Shown here: positions 1 to 10,924 of the stretch, one piece after another
How the letters are laid out: every line of letters begins with the position of its first letter
Numbering within the stretch: position 1 is the stretch's first letter
Assembly (NCBI GenBank): GCA_033557465.1
Contig: CM066033.1
Location: 1,359,079,834 to 1,359,143,833, forward strand
Length of the DNA: 64,000 nt
Direction: 5' to 3'
Origin: Ichthyophis bannanicus
Taxonomy: Eukaryota; Chordata; Amphibia; Gymnophiona; Ichthyophiidae
Program-made: the position numbers and the translations under genes
The notes under the pieces: generated by a model
Told to the model about the DNA's origin: nothing
What the model saw: the letters and a program-made list of their open reading frames with translations, nothing else
The model's database searches: none

Positions 1-800
1 CCTCTGTCCACTACTTACCCCAGACTTATTCCAAACATTGTATGCCAAGCAATGGTCACACCTTTACTGGACTTCTGCAATATCATCTATCAGGGCCTAC
101 CCAAACATACTCTCTACACGCTACAAATGGCCCAAAATACTGCTGCTCAAATAATCACTGGTGCCCCTTATCGTTTACACATCACCCCCATATTGATTCA
201 ACTGAACTGGCTTCCCTTCTCAGCTAGGATCTGGTATAAAACCATCATGATATTCAAGATACTCCACAAATAATCCGCTACATGCCTCCAACCTATAATC
301 TCAACTAATAACAAAAGACTGCAAAAACTCCACCATCAACCTGGTCAACATTTCATAGCTAAAGACAAAAAGCAAACAGTCCACCTGCAATAAAACATTT
401 ATACTATTTGCCACATCTAAGTGGAACAAACTACCACGATCATTGCGAAGTCTATCAGACCTGTCAGACTTCAGAAAGAAACTGAAAATGTACTACTTCA
501 GGGAAGAATATAATACCCACACAGAACTGGAGACTCATCCACCATAAATCCTTACTGTAAAATCCATCGATTCAACCCAACAGACTCTTAACAATGTAAA
601 AAGGACTCATTAAAACATACAATGTTGTAAATAATTCATATTTATTTATGCTAATTATTATCCATTTATATTGTTACGCTATTATACTGTTCCAGTTCTC
701 TGTAAAACATCTACCTTTTGGTTATGTTAATATGTTGTTAAATGTAAACCGCTTTGAATAGTAGAAAGACGGTATAAAAATAAGTTTAAATAAATAAATA
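1..800 (+). mobile_element. L2-like LINE, 3' end (L2-1)
   Basis: The reading runs across frames through the C-terminal part of an L2-type ORF2, downstream of the reverse transcriptase core. It includes the LDFCNIIYQGLP and QNTAAQIITGAP segments, which match LDFCNTIFAGLP and QNTAARMILHAS in the L2 copy at 47490-48104. The C terminus (KWNKLPRSLRSL) ends at a TAA at 545-547. A 3' UTR follows, with the tail shared by many short repeats here: 'aaaccgctttgaata', then 'ggtataaaaa', then an (AATA)n run ending at 800. The 5' part lies beyond the window edge. Frameshifts make it a dead copy. It abuts DIRS A at 801 and may be inserted into that element. Confidence 0.75.
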
Positions 801-1018
801 TTGAAAAGCAGGTATGTTACTCTTACCAGAATCTCCAGGCGCACATCTGAGCAAGCCTCTTATCTTAGGAGGTACCAAGGTGGAAACTAGGAAAAGACCT
901 ATTACCCTCACAGGCATAGGTACTTTACTGGGTCCCAAATCTCCCGACCAAAGCAGGCCTCTCGCCAGCAGCAGTGGCATGAAAAGCTTCAAAAGGCCCA
1001 ACTGGCCCCAAGCAAAAC

Positions 1019-1750
1019 TTGGAACGGGGTTTTGACTGGTTCTTGCGGAACATAGCTAGTCTTCCAACGACTGTCATAGAAAACCCTTCGATCAGGGGTC
1101 GGCTCGCTGTTTTTGCACAAAGGTGGCCTCTTATAACCTCAGACTCACGGGTTCTACAAATCATCAAAAGCGGTTATCAACTACACTTACTGGAGCTACC
1201 ACCAAATTGTGCCCCCCCCCCCCCCATGTGGATGCATCATCTTGACCCTTTGCATCAGGAACTACTTCAGAAAGAAATCACCACCCTCTTGTCAGATCTC
1301 ACGATTGAGCTTGTGCTACCAGAGCAAAGAGGTCTGGGAATTTATTCCAGGTACTTCCTGAAAGCAAAGAAAACAGGGGAGATATCGTCCCCTGCTACAC
1401 CTAAGAGATCTGAACCTGTACTTGGTGAGAGAAAAGTTCAGAATGATACCTTCATAAAGGAGATTGGCTATGCTCCCTGGATCTCAAGAATGCCTACACC
1501 CACATGCAAGTACATCCCGCTCACAGGAAGTATTTCAAATTCGTCCTAGGGGGACAACACTTTCAGTTCAGAGTGTTGCTGTTGGCCTGGTCTCAGCACT
1601 TCACAAAGAGTCTCGCGGTAGTAGCTGCTTACCTATAGATGCTGGGAGTGTTCATCTTCCTCTATATGTATGATTGGCTGATCAAGAGTGCCACTCCGGA
1701 GGGAGTCAAAGAATCAACACGATTGACCATTCGGGTGCTGGAACTACTAG
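1019..1750 (+). pseudogene. DIRS A reverse transcriptase, N-terminal part (decayed)
   Basis: The segment begins with the link region that precedes the DIRS reverse transcriptase: GFDWFLRNIA, then GGRLALFAHQW-like residues (here RGRLAVFAQRW). It continues through IYSRYFLKAKKTG, equivalent to FYSRYFLVPKRTGG in the better copy at 39930-41638. Beyond about 1380 the frame shifts and the palm motifs are lost. A C10 run at 1209-1218 lies inside the coding part. The reading ends at the RTE insertion site at 1750. The role would have been cDNA synthesis for the element. Confidence 0.75.
1740..1750. repeat. Left 11-bp target-site duplication of RTE-1
   Basis: GGAACTACTAG stands immediately before the RTE 3' end and is repeated exactly at 4287-4297, immediately after its truncated 5' end. 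In DIRS A this string encodes part of VLELLG, so the insertion interrupted an existing reverse transcriptase sequence. Confidence 0.9.
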
Positions 1751-4286
1751 TTGTTAAGTGCCGTTAAGTCTGAGTCGACTCATGGCGACCCTCTGGATAG
1801 TTGTCCTAAATTGTGTTCGGTCTTCAGTCAGATGGCTCATTTTTGACAGACTGGTACCTGTAGCTGCTGATATTGTATCAATCCATCTCATTGCTGGCCT
1901 TCCTCTTTTGCGTTGACCTTCTATCTTGCCAAGCATGATGTCTTTCTCTAATGATCTCTCTCTTCGCATGATGTGTCCAAAGTATGAAAGTTGAAGTCTT
2001 GTCATCTGAGCTTCTAAAGAAAGCTTAGGTTTGATCTCTAGTACTGACTGGTTTGATCTTCAGGCAATCAATGGTATACGCAGTATTGCCTGCCAGCACC
2101 ATAATTCAAAGGCATCAATTTTCTTCCTGTCTATCTTTTTCACTGTCCAGCTTTCACATCCATATGATGTTATTGAAAATACCATGACTTGAAAAGTCAA
2201 GTCTTTGTATGGAGAGAGACATCTCTGCTCTTGAGAATCTTATCTAGGTCTTTCATAGCCATTCTGCCAAGAGCAATGCGTCGTCTGATTTCTTGACTGC
2301 TTGTTGCTTCTTTATTGATAGTTGATCCAAGTAGGTTAAAGTTGTCCACGATTTCAATTTCTTCTCCTTCAACGATGAACTTGTTGATTTTTCCAGTTGC
2401 CCTGATGTTTGTCTTCTTTACATTAAGGTGCAGGCCCATTTTGAGACTATGATCTTTGATTGTGAGAGGCAGATGTTTCAGATCATCTTCACTTTCAGCC
2501 AGTAATGTGGTATCAGCATAGCGAAGGTTGTTGTCTTCCACCAATCTTCACACCTCTGTTGTCTTCATACAATCCTGCTTCTCTGATGATTTGTTCTGCA
2601 TATAAATTAAACAGGTAGGGGGAAAGTATGCAGCTTTGTCTTACACCATTGCTTATTTAAAAGCATTCTGTTTCTCCTTATTCTGTGCGACCTGTTGCTT
2701 CTTGATCAATGTACAGATTGTGCAAGAGAATGATCAGGTGTTCTGGTATACCCATGCTTTTTAATGTGGCCCAGAGTTTCTCATGGCTTACACAGTCAAA
2801 AGCCTTGCTATAGTCTATAATGCACAAATAGATATCCTTTTGGTATTCTTTAGTCTTTTCAAGGCTCCATCTCACATCCGCGATGTCTTTCGTTCCTCGC
2901 CCTTTCCTGAACCCTGCTTGCATTTCAGGTAGTTCTTGTTCCAGGTATGGTTGTAGACTCTGTTGAATAATCTTCAGTAGAATCTTGCTGGCATGTGGGA
3001 TCAGAGCGATTGTGCGATAATTTCCACAGTCAGTTGGATCACCTTTCTTTAGTATTGGTATAAACACAGATCTTTTCCAGTCAGTTGGCCATGATGTTAT
3101 CTTTCAAATTTCTTGGCAGAACCTTGTAAGTACAGTAACAGCTGCATCAGATTGCTGTAATACTTCTATGGGAATGCCATCAATGTCTGGTGCTTTGTTC
3201 TTTGATATAGCTTTCAATGCTGCTTCAGCTTCTTTCATCACCAATGCTTCTGGATCATAAGGTACAGGTTGAAATGGCTGTTGGTCCACTTGATCTTTAT
3301 CATATAAAAACTCTGTATAGTCTTTCCACCTTTTCTTGATCTTCTCAGCATCATTCAACTTAGAACCTTTAGCATCTTGTAACATTCCAATTCAAGGCTG
3401 GAATTTTTTCTTTAACTCTCGTAGCTTTAGAAAAGCCAATCTTGTTCTTCCTCTAATAGTTTCTGCTTCTATTTCCTTGCATGTGTCAACGTAGTACTTT
3501 TCCTTGTCCTATCTTGCTGCACGTTGGAGATCTCTGTTGAGTTCTGCGATTGTCTTTCTTTTTCCTTTGGCTTTAGCTTCTCTGCATGTCTGGGCAATTG
3601 TCAGAGTTTCTTCCATCATCCATTTTAGCTGTTTTTGCTTTTTCACCTTTGAGACTTCTCGCTTTCTTCCACCACAATTTTCTTTGTCATTCCATAACTG
3701 TTCTGGAGCTCTGTCATTTGTATCTAAAGCAGCAAATCGATTTTGCAGGCAGTCTTTAAATTCCAGTGGTTTATTCTCAAGGTCATATTTTGCTGCATTC
3801 ATGAGTGGTTTGCTCTTTTTCAACTTTAGCTTGAGTTTGCATACTAGTAGTTGATGATCTGTACCACAGTCAGCTCCAGGTTTTGTCTTTGTTGATGTTA
3901 TAGAGCTTTTCCATCGTTAACTTCCACAGATAGTCAATTAGATTTTTGTACAATCCATTGGGTGAAGTCCATGTGTACAGTTGCCACTTGTGGTGTTGGA
4001 AGAAGGTGTTTGAGATGAATAGATCATTGGTCTTGCAGAATTCTATCAGTCTTTCTCCAGTTACATTTCTTTTGCCAAGTCCATATTTTCCAACCACTTT
4101 GCCGCCTTCTTTGTTGCCAACTTTTGCGTTCCAGTCACCCTTGACTATCAGAATATCCTGTTTGCGTGTTCTGTCAATTTGAGCTTGAACTTGTTCATAG
4201 AACTCTTCAATTTCATCCTCTTCTGCAGCTGTTGTTGGGGCATATACTTGAATTATAGTTGTGTTGATAGGCATTCCTCATAGACA
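1751..4286 (-). mobile_element. RTE/BovB-like LINE, 5'-truncated (RTE-1)
   Basis: An antisense RTE-clade LINE. On the minus strand it carries part of the apurinic endonuclease (about 4274-3870), a linker, the reverse transcriptase (about 3385-2200) and the C-terminal domain (about 2200-1754). Its 3' end (1751-1800, read as the reverse complement) is the motif 'agtcgactcagacttaacgg' and neighbours, the type of tail seen on RTE1/BovB relatives. Flanking 11-bp duplications (1740-1750, 4287-4297) prove insertion into DIRS A. It is truncated at the endonuclease, a common outcome of target-primed reverse transcription. The second RTE copy at 58823-62443 is longer. Confidence 0.9.
1754..4274 (-). 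pseudogene. RTE-1 ORF2 remnant: endonuclease, reverse transcriptase, C-terminal domain
   Basis: Minus-strand reading in several frames. The endonuclease part has MPINTTIIQVYAPTT and GDWNAKVGN, the latter typical of EEP-family nucleases. The reverse transcriptase has IDYSKAFDCVSHEKLW and then NLRYADTTLLAESEDD. The sister copy at 61660 reads NLRYADDTTLL, so one codon of the catalytic YADD box is deleted here. The C-terminal part has FGHIMRRERSLEKD and KRGRPAMRWIDTI, conserved in RTE/BovB proteins. Frameshifts near 2545, 2678, 3067, 3385 and 3830 make it inactive. Confidence 0.88.
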
Positions 4287-4297
4287 GGAACTACTAG
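4287..4297. repeat. Right 11-bp target-site duplication of RTE-1
   Basis: Exact second copy of GGAACTACTAG from 1740-1750. DIRS A coding sequence (LLGFMVN) continues directly through it. Confidence 0.9.
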
Positions 4298-4339
4298 GGT
4301 TCATGGTAAATTCTCCATACGTCTAATACTAAAGAACCA

Positions 4340-4868
4340 AACACGTAACCGCAACGAACCCAGCTCATACAGACCAATAGCAAGCATCCCCTTTGTCGCT
4401 AAAATCATCGAAAAAATCATCCAAATACAACTACAAGATCACATAGACAACAACGCCCCCCTAGACACACAACAATTCGACTTTCGACCTTTTCATGGAG
4501 TCAAAACGCTGCTGATATCCTTACTCGACCACCTCATCCGAGTCCTAGATAACCCTAAATGTATATTCCTTCCTAGATATTGCCTCAGCATTCGATAATA
4601 TCAATTACAGCACCCTCATCACCAGACTAACACAAATTGGAATAGAAGGAACAGTCCTACAATGGTTAAAGTCCTATATCTCAAACCGCAGACTACGCAT
4701 CCAACTAGGAAATGAACCCCATGTCACTTTCCCACAAGGCCAAGGAATCCCAAAAGGGTCCACCCTCTCAGCCCTACTATTTAACCTTTGCTTACAACCA
4801 ATCACCGACATATTTAAAAAATTCAACATCAATTACTATATTTATGCAGATGACATCATAGTAACATA
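4340..4868 (+). pseudogene. L2-2 reverse transcriptase core
   Basis: Read across minor frameshifts, the protein contains SSYRPIASIPFVAKIIEKII (RT block 2), DIASAFDNINYSTLI (the DxxxAFD box with the first catalytic Asp), GIPKGSTLSALLFNL (block 4) and YYIYADDIIV (the catalytic Asp pair). This order and spacing is standard for non-LTR retrotransposons, and the wording is closest to L2-type elements. It is interrupted right after YADD by the CR1 at 4866. Confidence 0.8.
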
Positions 4869-6940
4869 GTAAATGATGGCAGATAAAGACCAGTATGGTC
4901 CATCTAGTCTGCCCAGTATGATGGCAAGAGTAGTGCACCTGCTGCTCCATACAGGCCATCCCTCCCCATGTCTTTGTTTTAGGGGTGAACCCACCACTCT
5001 ATGTAGGACACCCCTACACAGAGTATGTTGTATGTTGAGAAATTAGATAGTTAAGTTTATTTTGATTTTATCCTGTTGCTGTAAAGGGATCCTCTGTGTC
5101 TGTCCCATGCCATTTTGAATTCCGTCACTGTATTTTCCCCCACCACTTCCATCAGGAGGGGCATTCCAAGCATCCACCACCCTTTCAGTGAAAAAGTATT
5201 TCCTGACATTGCCTTTCAATTTACCCCCTTGCAGCTTCATGTTATGCCCTCTAGTTTTACAGCTTCCCTGTCTTTGGAAGAGGTTTGTTTGTTCATTATT
5301 TCTCTTTAACTATTTAAAGGTCTGAATCATATCTCCCCTGTCCCTCTTCTCCTCCAGAATGAACATATTTAGGTCTTCAAGTCTCTTCTCATAAGGCTTC
5401 TGACGCAGGCTCCAAATCATTTTGATCGCCTTCCTCTGAACAGTTTCCAATCTTTTTATATCCTTTGCAAGATATGGCCTCCAAAACTGAACACAGTATT
5501 CCAAGTGAGGCCTCACCAGTGACTTATACAGTGGCATTAGTACTTCTTCCTTTCTGCTGGTAATTCCTCTTTGTATGCAACCCAACATCCTCCTGACTTT
5601 TGCCACTACCTTGTCGCACTGTTTTGCCACCGTGAGATCCTCAGAAATGATCACACCAAGGTCCTTCTGGTCCATGCACACCAAACTCTTGCCCCCTATT
5701 GTGTACATTTCCCTGGATTTCTGCTTCCCAAGTGCATGACACTGCACTTCTTTGCACTAAATCTTAACTGCCAAGCATTAGACCATTCTTCCAGCTTTTG
5801 TAGATCTTTCCTCATGTTATCCGCTCTCTCAGGGGAGTCCACTCTGTTGCAAATTTTGGTGTCATCTGCAAATAGACAGACTTTTCCATGCAGTCCTTCA
5901 GCAATATCACTCACAAATACATTGAACAGTGCCGGGCACAGGACCGAACCCTGGGGCACCCCGCTAATCACCCTCCTTTCATCTGAGTGAGCTCCATTTA
6001 CTATCACCTTCTGTTGCCTGTCAGTCAACCAATTTCTGATCCAGTTCACCACCTTGGGACCTATCCCCAAACTACTGAGTTTATTGATAAGCCTCCTATG
6101 AGGAACAGTATCAAAGGCTTTGCTGAAATCCAAGTAGATGACATCCATTGCATGCCCCTGATCTAGTTCTCTGGTCACCCAGACAAAGAACTCAATCAGA
6201 TTTGTTTGGCATGATCATCCTTTGGTAAAACCATGTTGCCTCGGTTCATGCAACCTGTTTATTTTGAGAAAGTCCACTATTCGCTCTTTCAGAAGCGCCT
6301 CCATTACTTTTCCCGCCACTGCGGTAAGGCTCACTGGCCTGTAGTTTGTCACTTCTTCCCTGTCACCACTTTTGTGAAGAGGTACCACATCCGCCCTGCT
6401 CCAGTCCTGAGGAACTTCTCCTGTGTTTCCAAGGACTGTTGAAAACATCCTTTAACGGCCCTGCAAGAACCTCTCTGAGCTCTTTCAGTATTCTGGGATG
6501 TATCCCATCTGGTCCCATGGCCTTGTCCACTTTCAGTTTTGCAAGTTGTTCTAACACATCATCTTCTGTGAATGGTGTGGTATCTACTTCATTCCCATTT
6601 TTATATTTGGGAGTCACAGATGGTCCTTCTCCAGGATTTTCTTTAGTAAAAACAGAGCAGAAGTATTTGTTTAGCAATTTCGCTTTTTCAATGTCACTTT
6701 CCACGAATCCGTTCCCGGCACTTCTGAGTCCTGTAATTCCATCTCTGATTTTCCTCCTCTCCCAAATATACCTGAAGAAAGTTTTGTCGCCACACTTCAC
6801 ATCTTTAGCCAGCTTTTCCTCTGCCTTTGATTTTGCTTTCCTTATTTCTCTTTTTGTTTCTCTTAGTTTGGTCCTGTATTCCTTTCTGTGTTCCTCTTCT
6901 TTGCAAGCTTTTGAATTTTGTGAATGCTGTGGTTTTTGCC
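4866..6940 (-). mobile_element. CR1-like LINE, antisense (CR1-1), holding DIRS B near its 5' end
   Basis: Antisense CR1 whose 3' end lies at about 4866. There the reverse complement ends in the typical 'gtctttatctgccatcattt' plus 'actatgttact' tail. Coding sequence is read leftward from about 6974. DIRS B begins abruptly at 6941. About 30 nt on the far side of DIRS B (12491-12520) belong neither to DIRS nor clearly to L2, and probably finish the CR1 5' end. The lineage (LDFSKAFDTVPHRRL) differs from the other CR1s in this window (DFQKAFDKVPHE). Confidence 0.85.
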
Positions 6941-6974
6941 TATCTCCAGGAACAAGCAGGAATGTAGTCATCAC
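5043..6974 (-). pseudogene. CR1-1 ORF2: reverse transcriptase and C-terminal domain
   Basis: Minus-strand pieces read in order: a basic linker (KLRETKREIRKAK) before the RT at about 6900; MGPDGIHPRILKEL at about 6500; NYRPVSLTAVAGKVMEALL at about 6350; LDFSKAFDTVPH at about 6130; [18 protein letters not shown] at about 5930; and KVCLFADDTKICN at about 5880 with the catalytic Asp pair intact. The thumb and C-terminal part follow ([15 protein letters not shown] at about 5480). Frames change at about 6450, 6180, 5700 and 5300, so no full protein is made. The endonuclease is missing. Confidence 0.88.
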
Positions 6975-7106
6975 ATATGGGTATTGTCAGTACCGACGGA
7001 GCCTGCGCGGGAACGTTCCCCAGCATCCAATTAGAAAGCTTTTGGGAGCATCCCACAGCACCTGCGTGCTGCCTTCCTGCCTTTCCCAACTGCCTCTCTC
7101 CAGTTC
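6941..7106 (+). repeat. DIRS B left inverted terminal repeat
   Basis: This segment is the inverse of 12299-12466: the left copy has 'ccaattagaaagcttttggg' and the right copy 'cccaaaagctttctaattgg'. The outer tip is copied in reverse in the ICR at 12111-12165. Confidence 0.88.
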
Positions 7107-7329
7107 TTCGTTTTCTGCGGAGCCAGCAGGTCGTGTTCCTGTCACCGCAGAAATTTTTCCTCCTTTTTTGTGGTTGCGTCTGCCTTCCTCGATGCTTTAC
7201 CGGTACCGCTGTTTTTTCTTTCTTTCTTTCTTTCTTTTCTTTTAAAAAAAAAAATTTCTTAGTACTTTTTTCCCATTTTTTCCAGGTGCACGTGCCATTT
7301 TTGGCCTTAGGCCCAAGATTTTTCCCACA

Positions 7330-8680
7330 ATGGAAAAACCCTCTTCGGGTTTTAAAAAGTGCACCAAGTGTGGTGGTACCATCTCCGTCACCAACACCCA
7401 TGAGTGGTATATGAAATGTTTAGGTCCTGACCATTCCATCTCGGAATGTATGGCCTGTGCCATGATGTCCAAGAGAGGTCGACAGAACCGAGCTGCCAAG
7501 CTCAGTACCCTGTTTTCCTCTGATGCAGCTTCAGTGGCATTGACGTCTTCCAGGGCTTCGTCTTTCTCCCGTGGATCTCAGGTAACTAAACATAAGTCTA
7601 GCCTGTCCTCAAAGGGTAGATCTCCCTTTAAGCATCGAGATGCCTCTGGCGTTGCCCTTGAGGATTCTGCACCGGCAAAATTGCCGCAGCAGGAGGCTTC
7701 GGCTTCCAAAGCATTATCGGGGCTCCTGGACGTTTTCGAGGCCTCCACCTCGGCAGAACTACTGGTGCCATGCTCTGGGGTACCGGCGGTCTTTTCCGGT
7801 ACCGACATCCAGGCATCGGCAGCATCGATAGACCAGAGGGTTCTGGCTATTGAACGCAGTGTGGCGGCTCTTCTTGCGGCATCGACACCCTCGGAACCGC
7901 ATCAGACAGTTCAACCGGCACCGACTCCGGCACCGGTATCGGTACCGGTACCGACAGCGTCGGCATCGACATCGGCGTCCGCACTGTCGGCACCCAGTCA
8001 TGCGATGCCTTCCGGTACCGTTATAACAGTACCGATTCCCCTTGGTACCGACTTCGGTCGGTGCGGGTATCGGGCTCTTCAAGAGCATCCCGACAGAAGG
8101 TACTTCGAGTCCTCAGAGGAATCTGAGGATTCTGACAGTTCTGTCGATGCGGGAATACTTCTCCCGGAGGAGCCTTCCTCCCCTAAACGCAGGATGTCTC
8201 CTCCAGAGGACATTTCCTTTCAGGATTTTCTCACATTGGTCAAACATGCCCAAGATGTTTCTAAATTTGTCAACCGTGCAGTTTTTGACTGTTTTGAGTG
8301 CATAAGCAGAACCTCTGCCATTGCCATAGGTGCACGTAGAATTGCTTGGCTCCAGGCATCTGATCTGGAGCTCTGGGTACAAGACAAACTGGGAAATATT
8401 CCTTGTACTGGTGAGAACCTGTTTGGTAAAGATTGGCAGGAAAAGGCCAATGAGTTGGATGCTGACAACTCCACCTTGGATAGATTATCCAAGTCCACAG
8501 CTGATCCTGCAAGAAAGAAATCTTTCAAGAAACCATTCTTTTCTAAAAAGAAAAGATTTTATCCTGCTTATTCTCAGCAGGGACGTTCTGCAGGTCAGCT
8601 TGTCCGGAAAGGTCAGCAACCACCCAAACAAAGAAAACTGCTAAGCCTCAGCAGTCTCAGCCTCCACAAGGCCTTTGACT
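7330..8680 (+). pseudogene. DIRS B Gag (internal deletion, late frameshift)
   Basis: ATG at 7330 follows a T-rich leader. The N terminus reads MEKPSSGFKKCTKCGG, then KCLGPDHSISECMAC: paired CxxC, H and C residues forming a probable zinc-binding cluster, present in all DIRS Gags here. A Ser/Pro/Ala/Thr-rich hinge (about 7560-8080) precedes the C-terminal core. Compared with DIRS F, about 170 residues are missing in frame between FLTLVKHA (about 8250) and QDVSKFVNRA. The C-terminal core (ARRIAWLQASDLELW, GENLFGK) and a Lys-rich tail remain. A frameshift at about 8630 hides the likely stop at about 8678. Gag would package the RNA. Confidence 0.78.
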
Positions 8681-8699
8681 TTCAGCTAGAGAACTTAGC

Positions 8700-10458
8700 C
8701 TTCCTGGCTCTCATTGAACCAGAGCCGTCCACCATTCCAGGAAGGTTGTGTCACTTTGCCCCCCGAAGGGGGCAGATAACAGCAGAGCATTGGACACTCC
8801 ATCATAAAAGAGGGGTACAAGCTTCATTTTTCGAGCATTTCCCCTTCCACAATGATAAGGCAGTTCAATTTTCCGACCTCTCTCATCAACCTGTTAGGTC
8901 AGGAGGTCACTATGCTTCTTGCCCAAGGGGCAATAGAAGAGGTACCCATCCATCAGCAGGGTACAGGGTTTTACTCCCCCTATTTCCTTATCCCAAAGAA
9001 AACAGGGGGATACAGACCTATCTTGTATCTCAGAGAATTGAACAAATTCCTTGTCAAAGAGAAATTCAAGATGATTTCTCTGGGAACTCTGCTGCCATAC
9101 CTTCAGAGTCAGGATTGGCTTTGTTCTGTAGATCTCAAGGATGCATACACCCATGTTCTCATCCATCCAACTCACAGAAGATTCCTTCGTTCCTTTTTCA
9201 AGAAAAGCACTAACAATACAGGGTGCTTCCTTTTGGCCTGGCCTCAGCACCAAGGGTGTTCACGAAATGCATGGCTGTGGTAGCAGCATTTCTCCGCACT
9301 CTAGGAATATTCGTCTTCCCCTACTTAGACGCCTGGCTCATTCGAGCCCCAACAGAGTCAGAGGCCAGGACTTCTCTATCCTGCACAATGCGTATCCTTC
9401 AGTATTTGGGGCTGGTAATAAACATCCCAAAATCCATTCTAACTCCCACTCAGTCTTTGGAGTTCATAGGAGCTTTGCTGGATACCAGAAAGGCAAGGGC
9501 CTATCTCCTCCAGGCCTGCTGCCTTCGCATTGTGCAGTTAGCTTCTCAAGCAGTGCTAAAGCCTCATCTCACTGCCCGAGAAATGCTACAACTACTAGGC
9601 CACATGGCATCTACCGTGCATGTGGTTCCCTATGCTTGCCTCCATATGAGGGCAGCCCAGTGGACTTTATCCACTCAATGGACCCAGGCATCAGGATGCC
9701 TGTCAGACAAAATAGCAAACACAAGTCGCCTTATTTTGTCCCTCCAGTGGTGGAAGTCCACTCAAAACCTGTTGCTGGGGTCCCCTTTTCAACAACCCTT
9801 ACCCCAGGCAACTCTCACAACAGATGCTTCTCCGATGGGTTGGGGAGCTCATCTGCAAGACCTCTCCACCCAAGGCACCTGGTCTCCACAGGAGACTCAT
9901 CTACATATCAATCTCTTGGAGCTCAGAGAAATCTTCCTTGCTCTTCGACTGTTCCACACTCTGCTCAGCTACAAGATAGTCCTCATTCATACGGACAATC
10001 AAGTAGCCATGTTCTACGTGAACAAGGGGGGGAGAACAGGTTCTCTGTCACTTTGCAACGAAGCTTTGTGACTATGGGCCCTCACCAGAGAGCATCAGAT
10101 TCATCTCCTGGCGGTGTATCTTCCAGGCATACAAAACTCTTGGGCAGACAGACTCAGTCGAGTTTTGCTTCCACACGAGTGGTCTCTGCATGCAGACCAG
10201 GTAGCCAAGATTTTTCAAATTTGGGGAACCCCGGACATAGACCTCTTTGCAAGTCCGTGGAATGCCAAACTTCCCCGGTTCTGTTCCAGAACCCCGGCTC
10301 AGGGGGCTCAGGCCAGGGATGCTTTCCTCCTTTACTGGGTTCAAGACTTCCTGTATGCCTTTCCACCCATTCCCCTAATTCCCAAAACCCTGTTCAAGCT
10401 TCAGAGAGACAGAGGCCATATGATTCTCATAGCTCCACATTGGCCACGGCAAGTGTGA
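8700..10458 (+). pseudogene. DIRS B reverse transcriptase-RNase H-methyltransferase-like polyprotein
   Basis: Read across three frames. The RT has FYSPYFLIPKKTGGYRPIL (about 8970), SVDLKDAYTHVLIHP (about 9125, first catalytic Asp), MLPFGLASAPRVFTK (9223) and VFPYLDAWLIR (about 9310). The active-site pair is normally YLDD, as in DIRS I and F; here the second Asp is Ala, so the RT is dead even apart from the frameshift at about 9215. RNase H residues include LTTDASPMGWGAHL and IHTDNQVAMFYVNKGG. A TGA at 10069-10071 ends that frame. The last block (WADRLSRVLLPHEW, DIDLFASPWN) is the RNase H end plus methyltransferase-like region. Confidence 0.82.
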
Positions 10459-10599
10459 TGCCCTCTGCTTCTACATCTCTCTCAAGCTCCCTCCCTGCAG
10501 TTAGGGTCTGCTCCAGATCTCCTGTCTCAGGAGGACAGAATGTTATGGCATCCACTCAAACAACAGACCTCCAACGTGCACTAAACACCATATTACCTT

Positions 10600-10908
10600 A
10601 ATTCAACCAGAAAATGGTTAAGCTCCACGATAGCTCCACATCCTCTGTTGATTCCCACCTCCCACATAAATTACGCAGATAATATCCACTTGAGCTAACA
10701 TATTTATTTATTTAGTAAAAACATATATATATATGATGTTGACTGTACATAGTTTTACCTGTTAATCCATGTTATATATTCCCATGTTCTATGTAAACTC
10801 AATGTTACTTGCATACATTGTTGTATATTTTGTTCAATGTACACCGCACTGATCTTAATAGCGCGGTATATAAGAAATGTTAAATAAATAAATAAAATAA
10901 ATAAATAA
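10600..10908 (+). mobile_element. Short L2-tail repeat inserted in DIRS B
   Basis: About 300 bp with no coding match. It ends in 'caatgtacaccgcactgatc', then 'agcgcggtatataagaaatg', then an (AAAT)n run to 10908. The same 3' module closes the repeats at 19616-19697, 59140-59200 and 60970-61028 and the L2 copies. It is a SINE or a very short L2 copy inserted between the pol and recombinase parts of DIRS B. Confidence 0.7.
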
Positions 10909-10924
10909 ATCCCAATCCCCAGTC

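Noticed and set aside
6346..7245. 299-residue + strand open frame
   Set aside because: Antisense to CR1-1 coding and running into the DIRS B left end; no family support.
9141..10601. 486-residue open frame rich in Ser/Pro/His
   Set aside because: Out of frame with the RT and RNase H motifs of DIRS B at the same place.
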